Assembly (NCBI GenBank): GCA_947451475.1
Contig: CANFZC010000009.1
Location: 1 to 52,668 of the forward strand
Reading direction: 5' to 3'
Length of the DNA stretch: 52,668 nucleotides
DNA from: Flavobacteriaceae bacterium
GTDB taxonomy: Bacteria; Bacteroidota; Bacteroidia; Flavobacteriales; Flavobacteriaceae
The translations under genes and the position numbers were made by a program. Under the pieces are notes generated by a model. It saw only the letters and a list, made by a program, of their open reading frames with translations, was not told the DNA's origin and did no database searches. Position 1 is the stretch's first letter. Each line of letters begins with the position of its first letter. Shown piece by piece: positions 25,141 through 33,803 of this stretch.

Positions 25141-26147
25141 TGATGATGAAAGATGTTAGCTTTTTAAATCCCGAATTGTTCTGGTTGTTTTTATTACTTC
25201 CCATTGCTATTGCGTGGCAGATATGGAAACGGAAACACCAATCGGCTACCTTAAAAATTAGTTCTATTAAAGGTTTTAAGGCCGAAAAATCGTTGCTAGC
25301 AAAGGTAAAGCCTTTCTTGTTTGTTTTGCGCTTATTAGCGTTGAGTTCGCTTATTATTGCGATGGCACGACCTAGAAAAGTAGATATAAGCAGTCAGACG
25401 AAATCCACTAAGGGTATTGATATTGTCATGGCGATCGATGTATCGGGTAGTATGCTTGCTAAAGATTTGAAGCCAAACCGAATGGAAGCTTTGAAAAAAG
25501 TGGCCAAAAGCTTTGTGGAAGGAAGACCTAACGACCGAATTGGAATCGTATTGTATGCTGCAGAAGCTTACACTAAAACGCCAGTAACCAGCGATAAAGC
25601 GATTGTTCTAGACGCTATACAAAGCATTAAATATGACAATGTATTACAAGACGGAACCGGCATAGGGATGGGGTTAACAACAGCCGTTAACCGTTTGAAA
25701 GATAGTAAAGCTAAAAGTAAAGTTATTATTTTGATGACGGACGGGGTGAATAACGCTGGGTTCATTGAGCCAGAGACGGCCTCACAAATTGCTAAAGAAT
25801 ATGGCATTAAAGTATATACTATTGGGATTGGCACTAATGGAGATGCCTTATTCCCCTATGCTTATGCCCCTAATGGTGGCTTTTTATTTAGAATGATGCC
25901 TGTAGAGATTGATGTAAACCTACTGCAAGCCATTGCGCAAAATACGGGTGGTAAATATTTTAGAGCCAATAGTAATAGCAAACTGAAAGCCATATACGAC
26001 GAAATTAACAAACTAGAGACTAGTGAAATACAAGAGTTGAAGTTTTATGATTATGATGAAAAATACCGTCCGTTTGTATGGATTGCTGGGATTTTACTTT
26101 TACTTGAATTGGGATTAAGAAACACACTTTTCAGAAGTTTTATTTAA
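25140..26147 (+). CDS. batA: VWA domain membrane protein BatA
   Basis: 335 residues. The start is placed at the ATG at 25140, forming a TGATG overlap with the upstream stop; a TTG at 25137 and two further ATGs follow or precede within 9 bp. Two N-terminal membrane helices (about 11-27 and 57-76) precede a von Willebrand A domain with MIDAS motif AIDVSGSM (Asp100) and MTDGVNNAG, then a C-terminal helix. Bat proteins are tied to oxygen or stress tolerance in Bacteroides and Leptospira. The next gene, batB, begins 4 bp after. Confidence 0.92.
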   Translation: MMMKDVSFLNPELFWLFLLLPIAIAWQIWKRKHQSATLKISSIKGFKAEKSLLAKVKPFLFVLRLLALSSLIIAMARPRKVDISSQTKSTKGIDIVMAIDVSGSMLAKDLKPNRMEALKKVAKSFVEGRPNDRIGIVLYAAEAYTKTPVTSDKAIVLDAIQSIKYDNVLQDGTGIGMGLTTAVNRLKDSKAKSKVIILMTDGVNNAGFIEPETASQIAKEYGIKVYTIGIGTNGDALFPYAYAPNGGFLFRMMPVEIDVNLLQAIAQNTGGKYFRANSNSKLKAIYDEINKLETSEIQELKFYDYDEKYRPFVWIAGILLLLELGLRNTLFRSFI

Positions 26148-26151
26148 AATT

Positions 26152-27189
26152 ATGTACGAGTTAGAAGAAAAATGGTATTTCTATTTTCTGTTGGTCATTC
26201 CGGCCATTACATTGCTATTCTTGTATGTGCAATTCTGGAAACGAAAAAAGCAGCGGGAGTTTGGGGATTTGGATTTGATTAAAAAATTAAGTCCGGAGAA
26301 ATCGGTATTTAAACCCGTATTGAAATTAGTAGTTGTTCTTTTAGGGTTGGCTTGTTTAATTATTGGGCTAGTTAATCCAAAAATCGGCACCAAAATGGAA
26401 ACGGTAAAGCGCGAGGGCATTGACATCGTGTTTGCGATAGACGTTTCCAAAAGTATGCTAGCTGAAGACGTTGCGCCAAGTCGGTTAGAAAAAAGCAAAC
26501 AATTGGTTTCTCAAATCATCAATCAATTGGGTAGTGACCGTATAGGAATTATAGCCTACTCTGGGAGTGCCTTTCCTGTATTGCCTATAACATCTGATTA
26601 TAGTGTGGCCAAAATGTTTTTACAGGGGATGAATCCGGGTATAATATCAGCCCAAGGGACTTCGATAGATCAGGCCATTACCTTGGCAACGACCTTTGTA
26701 GATAAAAAAGATAAAACTAATAAATTACTCATTATCATAACCGATGGAGAAGATCATTCCAATGAAGCCGTTGCTGCTGCAGAAGAAGCTAAAAAATTGG
26801 GGATAAAAATAATCACGGTAGGTGTGGGTACTGAAAAAGGAGGGCCCATACCCTTAAAAGAAAACGGAGTAACTTCTAGTTTTAAAAGAGATGGCAATGG
26901 CGAGGTAGTTATTACTAAACGGAATGCAGAAGTGTTGAAAAATATTGCTAAAGCCACTGGAGGCGGTTATGTAGATGGTGATTCCACCAAGGCGGTATTG
27001 GATTACGTTAAAAATGCGTTGGATAATATACAGAAAACGGAATTTGAAAGTACGCAAATGGCCGACTTTAAATCTCAGTTTCAATGGTTTTTAGGATTTG
27101 GTTTCTTTTTATTATTCTTAGATGTTTTTTTATTGGAGAAAAGAACCAAGTGGGTGAAAAAGATGAATCTATTTAACGAAAAAGAATAA
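26152..27189 (+). CDS. batB: VWA domain membrane protein BatB
   Basis: 345 residues, paralogue of BatA. N-terminal membrane helices (about 10-27 and 59-77), a VWA domain with MIDAS sequence AIDVSKSM, an intact TSD and ITDGEDHSNEA, and a C-terminal membrane helix (FQWFLGFGFFLLFLDVFLL). The basic tail faces the cytoplasm. The stop codon is directly followed by the batC ATG, so expression is tightly coupled. Confidence 0.92.
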   Translation: MYELEEKWYFYFLLVIPAITLLFLYVQFWKRKKQREFGDLDLIKKLSPEKSVFKPVLKLVVVLLGLACLIIGLVNPKIGTKMETVKREGIDIVFAIDVSKSMLAEDVAPSRLEKSKQLVSQIINQLGSDRIGIIAYSGSAFPVLPITSDYSVAKMFLQGMNPGIISAQGTSIDQAITLATTFVDKKDKTNKLLIIITDGEDHSNEAVAAAEEAKKLGIKIITVGVGTEKGGPIPLKENGVTSSFKRDGNGEVVITKRNAEVLKNIAKATGGGYVDGDSTKAVLDYVKNALDNIQKTEFESTQMADFKSQFQWFLGFGFFLLFLDVFLLEKRTKWVKKMNLFNEKE

Positions 27190-27960
27190 ATGAAAAAGTG
27201 GATTTTATATAGTTTGCTCTTACTTTCATTTTTTGGAATGGCCCAAAAAAAGGAAAAGGATACCCATTTACCAAAAGGGAACGCTTCTTTTGCGGATAAA
27301 AATTATGCTGATGCGGAAGCCGAATACCGTATGTCTGAATCAAAGAATCCTAAAAAAGGAATTGCTGCCTATAATTTAGGAAATGCTATTTACCGACAAA
27401 ACCAGGCTTCTGAGGCTAAATACCATTATGGTAAAGCCTATAAAAATGCTAAAACCCGTGAAGAGAAACATCAAGCATTGCATAATATAGGCAATACCTT
27501 GATGAAAGAGAAAAACTATTCTGAAGCTGTAGAGGCCTATAAAAATGCTTTACGAAACAATCCTGGTGATGAAGAAACGCGCTATAATTATGCCTTGGCC
27601 AAATTATATTTAAAAAACAATCCACCCAAAAAAGATGGGAAGAAGAATAAGGATAAAAAAGACGATAAGAATAAAGACAAGGAAAAGAAAGACGACAAAG
27701 ACAAAGACAAAGACAAAGACAAGGATAAAGGGAACGATCCAAAAGACAAGAATAAGGACAATAAAGACGGCAAAAACAATAAAGATCCAAAAGGCAAAGA
27801 CCAAAACGGAGGAAAACCCCAACCTCAACCGGGTGGTGTATCGAAACAACGTTTAGAAAATTTGTTAGAAGCCGTGAATAATGAAGAGAAAAAAGTACAG
27901 GATAAAGTAACCAAACAAAAAGTTCAAGCCAATCCTAAAAAAACAGACAAAGATTGGTAA
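27190..27960 (+). CDS. batC: TPR protein BatC
   Basis: 256 residues. A signal peptide (1-19), then TPR units at about 25-135 (GNASFADKNYADAEAEYRMS, YNLGNAIYRQ, NIGNTLMKEKNYSEAVEAYKNAL), then a long Lys/Asp low-complexity stretch (about 147-209) and a short helical tail. The Lys/Asp segment is probably a flexible charged linker or protein-binding tail in the periplasm. It is encoded by hexamer repeats at 27694-27729 that can change in length without a frameshift. The neighbours confirm the BatC assignment. Confidence 0.88.
   Translation: MKKWILYSLLLLSFFGMAQKKEKDTHLPKGNASFADKNYADAEAEYRMSESKNPKKGIAAYNLGNAIYRQNQASEAKYHYGKAYKNAKTREEKHQALHNIGNTLMKEKNYSEAVEAYKNALRNNPGDEETRYNYALAKLYLKNNPPKKDGKKNKDKKDDKNKDKEKKDDKDKDKDKDKDKGNDPKDKNKDNKDGKNNKDPKGKDQNGGKPQPQPGGVSKQRLENLLEAVNNEEKKVQDKVTKQKVQANPKKTDKDW
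27694..27729 (+). repeat. In-frame GACAAA hexamer repeats in batC
   Basis: Four exact GACAAA units (27694-27717) plus two near copies encode alternating Asp-Lys. Slippage would add or remove whole Asp-Lys pairs. Confidence 0.75.
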
Positions 27961-28002
27961 TCAGCAGTCCATTTAACGCTGTATTAATTTGAAAATTTGA
28001 AA

Positions 28003-29766
28003 ATGAAAAGGATCATAATTTTACTATTTTTAATCACAAACTCACTATGGGCACAAGTACAATTTGAAGCCAAAGTGAGTAAAAATTCTTTGGGAGTAAA
28101 TGAACGACTTCGAATAGAGTTTACTATGAATGCGGATGGAGATAATTTTCAACCTCCTAATTTTGAGTCCTCTGGATTTAAAGTGGTTGGAGGGCCCAGC
28201 CAATCGGTGAGTCAATCCTGGATCAATGGTAGAAGTTCGTTTAATAAATCGTATATCTATATTTTATTGCCTACACAAAAGGGAGCGATGACCATTAAAC
28301 AAGCCTCTATTGAGATTAACGGTCAGGTTTACAAAACGTCACCTCTAAAAATTAATGTGACTAATGCTGTAGAGGTTCCGAAAGACCCAAATAATATGCC
28401 CGCCATCAGTGCTGATGATAATTTATATCTAGTGGCAGACATTTCTAAGACAAATCCGTACCTCAATGAACCCATTACTGTAGTTTACAAACTCTACTTC
28501 AGTTATAACATTGGAATTACCAATTGGCGTGAATTGAACAAACCAAAATACAATGATTTTTGGAGTCAAAACATCGATATCAAACAACTTAAGGCAGAAG
28601 ACGGCCTATTTAAAGGAGAGCGTTACCGTTATGTAGTTTTAAGAAAAACGGTATTGTATCCCACAAAATCAGGTAAATTGGAAATCGAGCCCCTATCTTT
28701 AGATATCGATTGTCAGGTGCCAACCAATAGAAGAAACTTTTGGGGGCAGGCTTTGATGACTGAGGACAGTAAAAGGGTGTCTGCAGGTAGTAAAGTGATT
28801 AACGTTAGAGCTTTGCCAGAAGCGGGCAAACCGGATAGTTTTAGCGGTGCGGTTGGTAAATTTGATTTTAAAGTACGTCCGTCAAAAACTACCTTGAAAA
28901 ACGGAGAATCTTTAGATTTGGATGTCAGTGTAGCGGGAACTGGTAATTTAAAGTTATTTACACTACCTAAACCTGTCTTACCGTCTGCATTAGAAATGTA
29001 TGATCCTGTGCATGATGAAAATGTATCGACACCCTTGACTGGAATGACGGGTAAAATTGCAGACAAATACACTATTATTCCGCAATACAAGGGCAATTAC
29101 CAGATTAAACCTTTAGAATTTACCTATTTTGATTTAGGAACAGGCCGCTATAAAACCATTACTTCACAGCCTATAACCATTACAGTATTAGATGGGCCTG
29201 GAGCAGCCGTTACTGCCAATGCCAACCCAAATGATGTGGCAAAAACTAAAGTGGAGGTAGCCAAGACCTTTGCTTATAACAAACAAAAAACAAGTTTGCA
29301 ACCCATTGCTAAGGATGATTTCTTAGGTTCTGGATTGTTTTATTCCTTACTGTTTTTGCCGTTTTTAGCCATCCCACTACTCGTGGTAGTTAAAAAGAAA
29401 AAAGAAGCCTTAGACAATGATGTGGTGGGTAACAAAATTAAAAAGTCAAATGCGTTGGCTAAAAAATACTTATCGGAGGCCAAGAAACAGTTGGGCAACA
29501 AAGAGCTATTTTACATTGCCTTAGAAAAAGCCATGCATAATTTCCTAAAAGCCAAACTGCATATTGAAACTTCGGAAATGAGTAAAGATAAAATACGTGA
29601 AATTTTACACAGTAAAAATGCCCAAAGTGAAACCGTAACTGCTTTTATACAATTGACGGAAAACTGTGAGCTAGCACGTTATGCCATGTCTTCAGAATCG
29701 GCTATTCAACAGGATTACGAGAAAGCTGTCGATATCATTTCTGAATTAGAAAAGCAAATTAAATAA
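28003..29766 (+). CDS. batD: BatD protein
   Basis: 587 residues from the ATG at 28003, which directly precedes the signal peptide MKRIIILLFLITNSLWAQ; the TTG at 27997 would only add two residues. Tandem periplasmic beta-sandwich domains (about 20-430) follow the BatD pattern (FEAKVSKNSLGVNERLRIEFTMN, KTSPLKINV). A membrane helix lies at about 447-466, and a helical cytoplasmic tail follows. BatD links the VWA proteins and TPR partners. batE starts 9 bp downstream. Confidence 0.9.
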   Translation: MKRIIILLFLITNSLWAQVQFEAKVSKNSLGVNERLRIEFTMNADGDNFQPPNFESSGFKVVGGPSQSVSQSWINGRSSFNKSYIYILLPTQKGAMTIKQASIEINGQVYKTSPLKINVTNAVEVPKDPNNMPAISADDNLYLVADISKTNPYLNEPITVVYKLYFSYNIGITNWRELNKPKYNDFWSQNIDIKQLKAEDGLFKGERYRYVVLRKTVLYPTKSGKLEIEPLSLDIDCQVPTNRRNFWGQALMTEDSKRVSAGSKVINVRALPEAGKPDSFSGAVGKFDFKVRPSKTTLKNGESLDLDVSVAGTGNLKLFTLPKPVLPSALEMYDPVHDENVSTPLTGMTGKIADKYTIIPQYKGNYQIKPLEFTYFDLGTGRYKTITSQPITITVLDGPGAAVTANANPNDVAKTKVEVAKTFAYNKQKTSLQPIAKDDFLGSGLFYSLLFLPFLAIPLLVVVKKKKEALDNDVVGNKIKKSNALAKKYLSEAKKQLGNKELFYIALEKAMHNFLKAKLHIETSEMSKDKIREILHSKNAQSETVTAFIQLTENCELARYAMSSESAIQQDYEKAVDIISELEKQIK

Positions 29767-29774
29767 CCGGAATC

Positions 29775-30518
29775 ATGAAAAAGATACTCCTTTTATTGCT
29801 ATTCACTTCCCAAGTATTTTGGGCACAAAATGCCTTTGAACAAGGCAATCAATACTATCAAAAAGAAAATTACCAAGCGGCTATTTCCAGCTTTGAACGT
29901 ATCATCAATACGGGAAAACAATCGGCCGAACTCTATTTTAACCTAGGGAATTGCTATTATAAATTGCATAAAGTAGCACCAGCAGTTTATAATTATGAAA
30001 AAGCATTGTTGTTGAATCCCAATGATAATGAAATCAAAACCAATTTAGACTTTGCCCGAAAAATGGCTATTGATGACATAAAAGTTATTCCGAAAGTAGG
30101 TTTCAACAAACTCGTAGCGGACTTTACTTCAGCCTATTATTACGACACTTGGGCATGGATTGCGGTTGCTTTTGCGGTTTTCTCTTTGCTCTTTTTTATG
30201 GGGTATTATTTTTCAGAAAAAACAATTGTAAAACGCGTATTCTTTTTGGGAATGTTTGTTTGGATCCTTGGTATTGGTGTAGCTACTGCCGCTGGATTTT
30301 ATGAAAAAGGCCGAGACGAAAACGAAAGGCCTGCTATTGTTTTTGCTGATACTGCTGCCGTAAAAAGCGAACCCAAAGCCACTGCTGCTGATTCTTTTGT
30401 ATTGCATGAGGGCTCCAAAGTCTTCATTTTAGAAAGTATTGCCAACTGGAAAAAGGTCGAACTAACAGATGAAACCACCGGTTGGATTGAAGAAAGTGCC
30501 ATAAAAGAAATAAAGTAA
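29775..30518 (+). CDS. batE: BatE: TPR and SH3 domain membrane protein
   Basis: 247 residues. A signal peptide (1-17), two TPR units (about 20-95, YQKENYQAAISSFERII, ELYFNLGNCYYKLHKVAPAVYNYEKALLLNP), two membrane helices (about 121-140 and 154-172), and a C-terminal bacterial SH3 domain (about 185-247, VFADTAAVKSEP ... FVLHEGSKVFILE ... GWIEESAIKEI). It is the last gene of the Bat operon. A small hairpin TCGAAAA/TTTTCGA follows the stop (about 30525-30541), a possible weak terminator. Confidence 0.88.
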   Translation: MKKILLLLLFTSQVFWAQNAFEQGNQYYQKENYQAAISSFERIINTGKQSAELYFNLGNCYYKLHKVAPAVYNYEKALLLNPNDNEIKTNLDFARKMAIDDIKVIPKVGFNKLVADFTSAYYYDTWAWIAVAFAVFSLLFFMGYYFSEKTIVKRVFFLGMFVWILGIGVATAAGFYEKGRDENERPAIVFADTAAVKSEPKATAADSFVLHEGSKVFILESIANWKKVELTDETTGWIEESAIKEIK

Positions 30519-30563
30519 CTTTTAGTCGAAAACTGTTTTCGATATAGATTAGTTTTCAATGTC

Positions 30564-30571
30564 TATCTTTG
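30564..30571 (+). promoter_or_regulatory. -7 element for the hypothetical gene at 30632
   Basis: TATCTTTG is an exact TAnnTTTG match, placing the start near 30578. It shows that a TTG codon at 30569 is not the true start of the gene that follows. Confidence 0.5.
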
Positions 30572-30631
30572 CAGACTAATTTTGATTTTGAATTAAATGC
30601 TAATTCTGAAATCGCAATTCCTAAATACAAA

Positions 30632-30988
30632 ATGTCTAGAGACGAACAATTAAAAAATCGCTGGGATAACGTCGTTACCATCCTATCCAATCAATTTTCA
30701 GAGGGCGATATGCTCGACTTAGACGCCATCATTTATCTTATTGGGGTACAAGAATTGGGTAAAGTGCACCAAACCTTCAAAAAAGACGAAAAACTGAACC
30801 TTATGCATATTGCCATCTGTCGATTACTCGAACCTTATGGTTATTATGAATTTGACTATGTAGATAAAGAGGGTTGGCCTCATTTTAAAGTCAAAGAGGA
30901 ATTGCCTCCTTTGAAAGCAGGCGAGCAGTCGGTTTTGATGAAAGAAGCGATTGTGAATTACTTCTTAGAACGAGAAGTGATTGATTAA
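30632..30988 (+). CDS. Conserved hypothetical protein
   Basis: 118 residues from the ATG at 30632 (MSRDEQLKNRWDNVV). A longer reading from TTG at 30569 would begin inside a promoter box and is rejected. The protein is soluble, acidic and helical, with an aromatic central segment (RLLEPYGYYEFDYVDKEGW) and a helical end. No family recognised. It sits between the Bat operon and pheS with its own promoter box. Confidence 0.7.
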   Translation: MSRDEQLKNRWDNVVTILSNQFSEGDMLDLDAIIYLIGVQELGKVHQTFKKDEKLNLMHIAICRLLEPYGYYEFDYVDKEGWPHFKVKEELPPLKAGEQSVLMKEAIVNYFLEREVID

Positions 30989-31040
30989 TTAATTTGTAAC
31001 GAGATAAATTAGCAGTGTAAAACAGCCTTTTTTATCAAAC

Positions 31041-31068
31041 TAATCACTAGTTACTAATTACTAATTAC
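31041..31068 (+). repeat. Heptad tandem repeat TAATTAC upstream of pheS
   Basis: Four 7-bp units in exact phase: TAATCAC, TAGTTAC, TAATTAC, TAATTAC. The array occupies the region 11-38 bp upstream of the pheS -7 box, where the -33 element would lie. Related inverted copies occur at 36225-36266. Confidence 0.8.
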
Positions 31069-31078
31069 TAAAAAACCT

Positions 31079-31086
31079 TAAATTTG
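31079..31086 (+). promoter_or_regulatory. -7 element of the pheS promoter
   Basis: TAAATTTG is an exact TAnnTTTG match, 20 bp before the ATG; the start would be near 31093. The usual -33 position falls inside a heptad repeat. Confidence 0.55.
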
Positions 31087-31105
31087 CACCTTTACAAAAT
31101 GACCG

Positions 31106-32125
31106 ATGATAGACAAGATTAAAGAATATATTGCAGAAGCCAATGCGTTTCATACCGATAATAAAGATGCTTTAGAGCAATTTCGTATCAAGTATTTGGG
31201 CAGTAAAGGATTGCTGAAAGATTTGTTTGCTGAATTCAAAAACGTTCCTAATGAACAAAAGAAGGAATTTGGCCAAGTCATCAATACGTTGAAAACGACT
31301 TGTGAAGAAAAAGTAAAAACCATACAAGATGCTTTAGAAAGTAAAGTGGAAAGTATAGGGGTTTATGGTGATTTATCACGCCCATCTGAACCTATTACTA
31401 TAGGTTCTCGTCATCCAATATCTTTGGTTAAAAACCAAATTATCGACATCTTTTCTACCATTGGGTTTAATGTATCTGAAGGTCCTGAAATTGAAGACGA
31501 TTGGCACAATTTTACCGCTTTGAACTTGCCAGAATACCATCCGGCTCGTGATATGCAAGACACCTTTTTTATTCAAACTAATCCCGATGTTTTATTGCGT
31601 ACCCATACTTCATCCGTTCAAGTACGTTATATGGAAAACAATAAACCCCCAATTCGAACTATTTCTCCTGGTAGAGTATTTCGCAATGAAGCCGTATCGT
31701 CTCGCTCCCATTGTATTTTCCACCAAGTAGAAGGTTTGTACATTGACAAAGAGGTATCCTTTGCTGACTTAAAGCAGACCCTTTTATATTTCACTAAAGA
31801 AATGTTTGGTAAATCTAAAATCCGTTTACGCCCAAGTTATTTCCCTTTCACTGAACCTAGTGCTGAAGTGGATATTTACTGGGGATTAAAAACAGAAACA
31901 GATTACCGAATTACAAAAGGAACCGGCTGGTTGGAAATCATGGGTTGTGGAATGGTAGATCCCAATGTTTTGAAAAACTGTGGTATCAATCCTGAAGAGT
32001 ACAATGGTTTTGCTTTTGGTATGGGAATTGAGCGTATTGCTATGCTATTATACCAGATTGGTGACATCCGTATGTTCTATGAAAATGATGTTCGATTCTT
32101 GGAACAGTTCAAATCGAGTATTTAA
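31106..32125 (+). CDS. pheS: Phenylalanyl-tRNA synthetase alpha subunit
   Basis: 339 residues; catalytic subunit of the alpha2-beta2 enzyme that charges tRNA-Phe. An N-terminal coiled-coil (about 1-85) precedes the class II core: motif 1 around HPISLVKNQIIDIFSTIGF, motif 2 FRNEAVSSRSHCIFHQVEGLYID, and motif 3 GFAFGMGIERIAMLLYQI. GWLEIMGCGMVDPNVL is typical. pheT is not adjacent, as often in Bacteroidota. It has its own promoter box. Confidence 0.97.
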   Translation: MIDKIKEYIAEANAFHTDNKDALEQFRIKYLGSKGLLKDLFAEFKNVPNEQKKEFGQVINTLKTTCEEKVKTIQDALESKVESIGVYGDLSRPSEPITIGSRHPISLVKNQIIDIFSTIGFNVSEGPEIEDDWHNFTALNLPEYHPARDMQDTFFIQTNPDVLLRTHTSSVQVRYMENNKPPIRTISPGRVFRNEAVSSRSHCIFHQVEGLYIDKEVSFADLKQTLLYFTKEMFGKSKIRLRPSYFPFTEPSAEVDIYWGLKTETDYRITKGTGWLEIMGCGMVDPNVLKNCGINPEEYNGFAFGMGIERIAMLLYQIGDIRMFYENDVRFLEQFKSSI

Positions 32126-32127
32126 AA

Positions 32128-32206
32128 AGAAAATAGATAATAGACGGATCGTTGAGAGATGCTATCTTTTGGTCTATTATCTTGTAGTCTATCATCTATT
32201 ATCTCT
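32128..32206 (+). repeat. Inverted heptad spacer between pheS and the next gene
   Basis: AGATAATAGAC at 32135-32145 is perfectly inverted at 32172-32182, and further TCTATNN units follow in roughly 7-bp phase to 32206, ending just before the next ATG. The unit AGATAAT is shared with 16862-16868. It can form a hairpin in the mRNA and encodes nothing. Confidence 0.65.
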
Positions 32207-32209
32207 GCC

Positions 32210-32617
32210 ATGAAATCAGACATCAGCATACCGGAAGTAGAAAATGTTTTCCTTGCCGCCGTTCAAGAATGGAGCGATGATTTCATGGATAAAGTTTGGC
32301 ACGTCTATCTAATAAACGATTCTGACTACGATTTAGACAGCGTAATGGTCGTTTCTAAAGCTTTTGGTACAATTGATGGGGAAATGAAAAAAACGGCGCT
32401 CCTGCGCCACGCATTTATGCAAGTGCCATCGGTTTCTGTAGCCAAAATAGAAATGATTGAAACTAATGTATTGCGACTCAATAATGAATTTATGGTTACG
32501 TATTTCATTGGAAGCACCTTATACGATAAAAAATTCATCTTTAAAGCACAATCTATAACGCCTGACTATGTGGAAGAAGTGCCAATATTATTTGTGGACG
32601 GAGTGATTGTGAGATAA
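32210..32617 (+). CDS. Conserved hypothetical protein
   Basis: 135 residues from the ATG at 32210 (MKSDISIPEVENVFLAAV). An upstream ATG at 32159 lies inside the heptad repeat and is rejected. The protein is soluble with alternating strands and helices, including the central VSKAFGTIDGEMKKTALLRHAF and a closing strand VPILFVDGVIVR. No known domain recognised. It follows pheS in the same direction and may be co-transcribed. Confidence 0.75.
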   Translation: MKSDISIPEVENVFLAAVQEWSDDFMDKVWHVYLINDSDYDLDSVMVVSKAFGTIDGEMKKTALLRHAFMQVPSVSVAKIEMIETNVLRLNNEFMVTYFIGSTLYDKKFIFKAQSITPDYVEEVPILFVDGVIVR

Positions 32618-32625
32618 ATAAAAAA

Positions 32626-32663
32626 CCAAGATAAAAGTAGTTAACCTTTGCCTTGGTTCTGAA
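32626..32663. terminator. Weak hairpin between convergent genes
   Basis: AACCAAG and CTTGGTT (7 bp) flank a 24-nt loop between the hypothetical gene and gpsA. No T-run follows directly, so this is a weak terminator candidate. Confidence 0.3.
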
Positions 32664-32683
32664 TAGCTTTATTCCTAAAACGC

Positions 32684-33679
32684 TTAATCTAGTTTTTCGG
32701 TCAGTTTTTTAAATACTTTCTTAGCCTCTTTACCTTCATATAAAATTTCATAAACCGCATCTATAATCGGAGTGTTCGCTTTATACTCTTGGTTCAATTT
32801 ATAAGCACTTTTAACGGCATAATACCCTTCAGCCACCATACTCATCTCCATCATGGCCGACTTTACGGTATAGCCTTTTCCTATCATGTTACCAAACATT
32901 CTATTTCGAGAAAATACGGAATATCCTGTAACCAACAAATCGCCTAAATAAGCAGAATTGTTGATGTTGCGTTTCATTTTATGCACTTTACGAATGAATT
33001 TTTTCATCTCCCGTATCGCATTACTCATAATGACTGATTGAAAATTATCACCATAACCTAGTCCGTGAGCAATCCCCGCCGCAATAGCGTATATGTTCTT
33101 CAACATAGCCGCATATTCTGTACCGATGATGTCATCAGAAATCTTAGTTTTAATATAATTTCCAGCTAAAACTTTGGCCACTACTTTTGCCTTAGCCGAA
33201 TCACCACAAGCAATAGTTAAATAGGAAAGTCGCTCCAGGGCAACTTCTTCTGCATGACATGGACCCGTAATAACACCAATATTGTTGTAAGGAATATCAA
33301 ATTCTTTATGAAAATGTTCGCCAACAATTAAAAAAGTTTCTGGAACGATCCCTTTAATGGCAGAGAAAATCACTTTGTCTTTTAGGCTTACCTGTAACTT
33401 CTCCAATTCTGAACTTAAAAAGGCAGAGGGAATTGCAAAGATAATATAATCAGCATAGGCTACAGCCTCATTAATATCGCTGGTTAATATCAGTTTAGTA
33501 GTGTCAAACTCAACAGAACTCAGATAATTTGGGTTATGCTTATGTGCTCTTATGTGCTCAATAGCGGATTCATTTCGCATGTACCATGCAATTTCCGATA
33601 GATTAACACAAAGCATTTTTGCAATAGCCGTAGCCCAACTTCCGCCACCAATTACTGCAAATTTTGGAGATTCATTCAT
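32684..33679 (-). CDS. gpsA: NAD(P)-dependent glycerol-3-phosphate dehydrogenase
   Basis: 331 residues; makes sn-glycerol 3-phosphate for phospholipids from dihydroxyacetone phosphate. The Rossmann motif FAVIGGGSWATAIAKML opens the protein, followed by FAIPSAFL, the catalytic Lys in the run GTEYAAMLKNIYAIAAGI, and the substrate segment SNAIREMKKF. Length is typical. It lies downstream of the YqhD-like gene but is separated by a terminator at 33746-33771. Confidence 0.95.
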   Translation of the reverse strand: MNESPKFAVIGGGSWATAIAKMLCVNLSEIAWYMRNESAIEHIRAHKHNPNYLSSVEFDTTKLILTSDINEAVAYADYIIFAIPSAFLSSELEKLQVSLKDKVIFSAIKGIVPETFLIVGEHFHKEFDIPYNNIGVITGPCHAEEVALERLSYLTIACGDSAKAKVVAKVLAGNYIKTKISDDIIGTEYAAMLKNIYAIAAGIAHGLGYGDNFQSVIMSNAIREMKKFIRKVHKMKRNINNSAYLGDLLVTGYSVFSRNRMFGNMIGKGYTVKSAMMEMSMVAEGYYAVKSAYKLNQEYKANTPIIDAVYEILYEGKEAKKVFKKLTEKLD

Positions 33680-33737
33680 TTTAGTTCATTTGAAAAATCA
33701 AAAATACTCATTTTTGATGGTTTGCGGTTTATAGTAT

Positions 33738-33772
33738 AAAAAAAAGCGTTTAAGGAAAAATCCTTGAACGCC
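33738..33772 (-). terminator. Terminator of the YqhD-like gene
   Basis: An 11-bp stem GCGTTTAAGGA/TCCTTGAACGC (33746-33756 with 33761-33771, one G-U type mismatch) with a run of T on the minus strand. Confidence 0.75.
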
Positions 33773-33803
33773 TTACTATTGTTTTATATTCTATTTTCTT
33801 TGC

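Noticed and set aside
27449..27856. Several long open frames on the strand opposite batC and in another batC frame
   Set aside because: They come from the Lys/Asp low-complexity DNA, which has few stop codons in any frame, and their translations are Leu/Phe/Ser- or Lys/Thr-rich nonsense.
30569..30631. TTG start extending the hypothetical protein upstream
   Set aside because: The TTG is part of an exact -7 promoter box (30564-30571). The ATG at 30632 is downstream of the predicted transcript start.
31041..31068. CRISPR-like array
   Set aside because: Units are 7 bp with no spacers. The same holds for the 10-bp and 11-bp arrays at 15031-15170. No cas genes are present.
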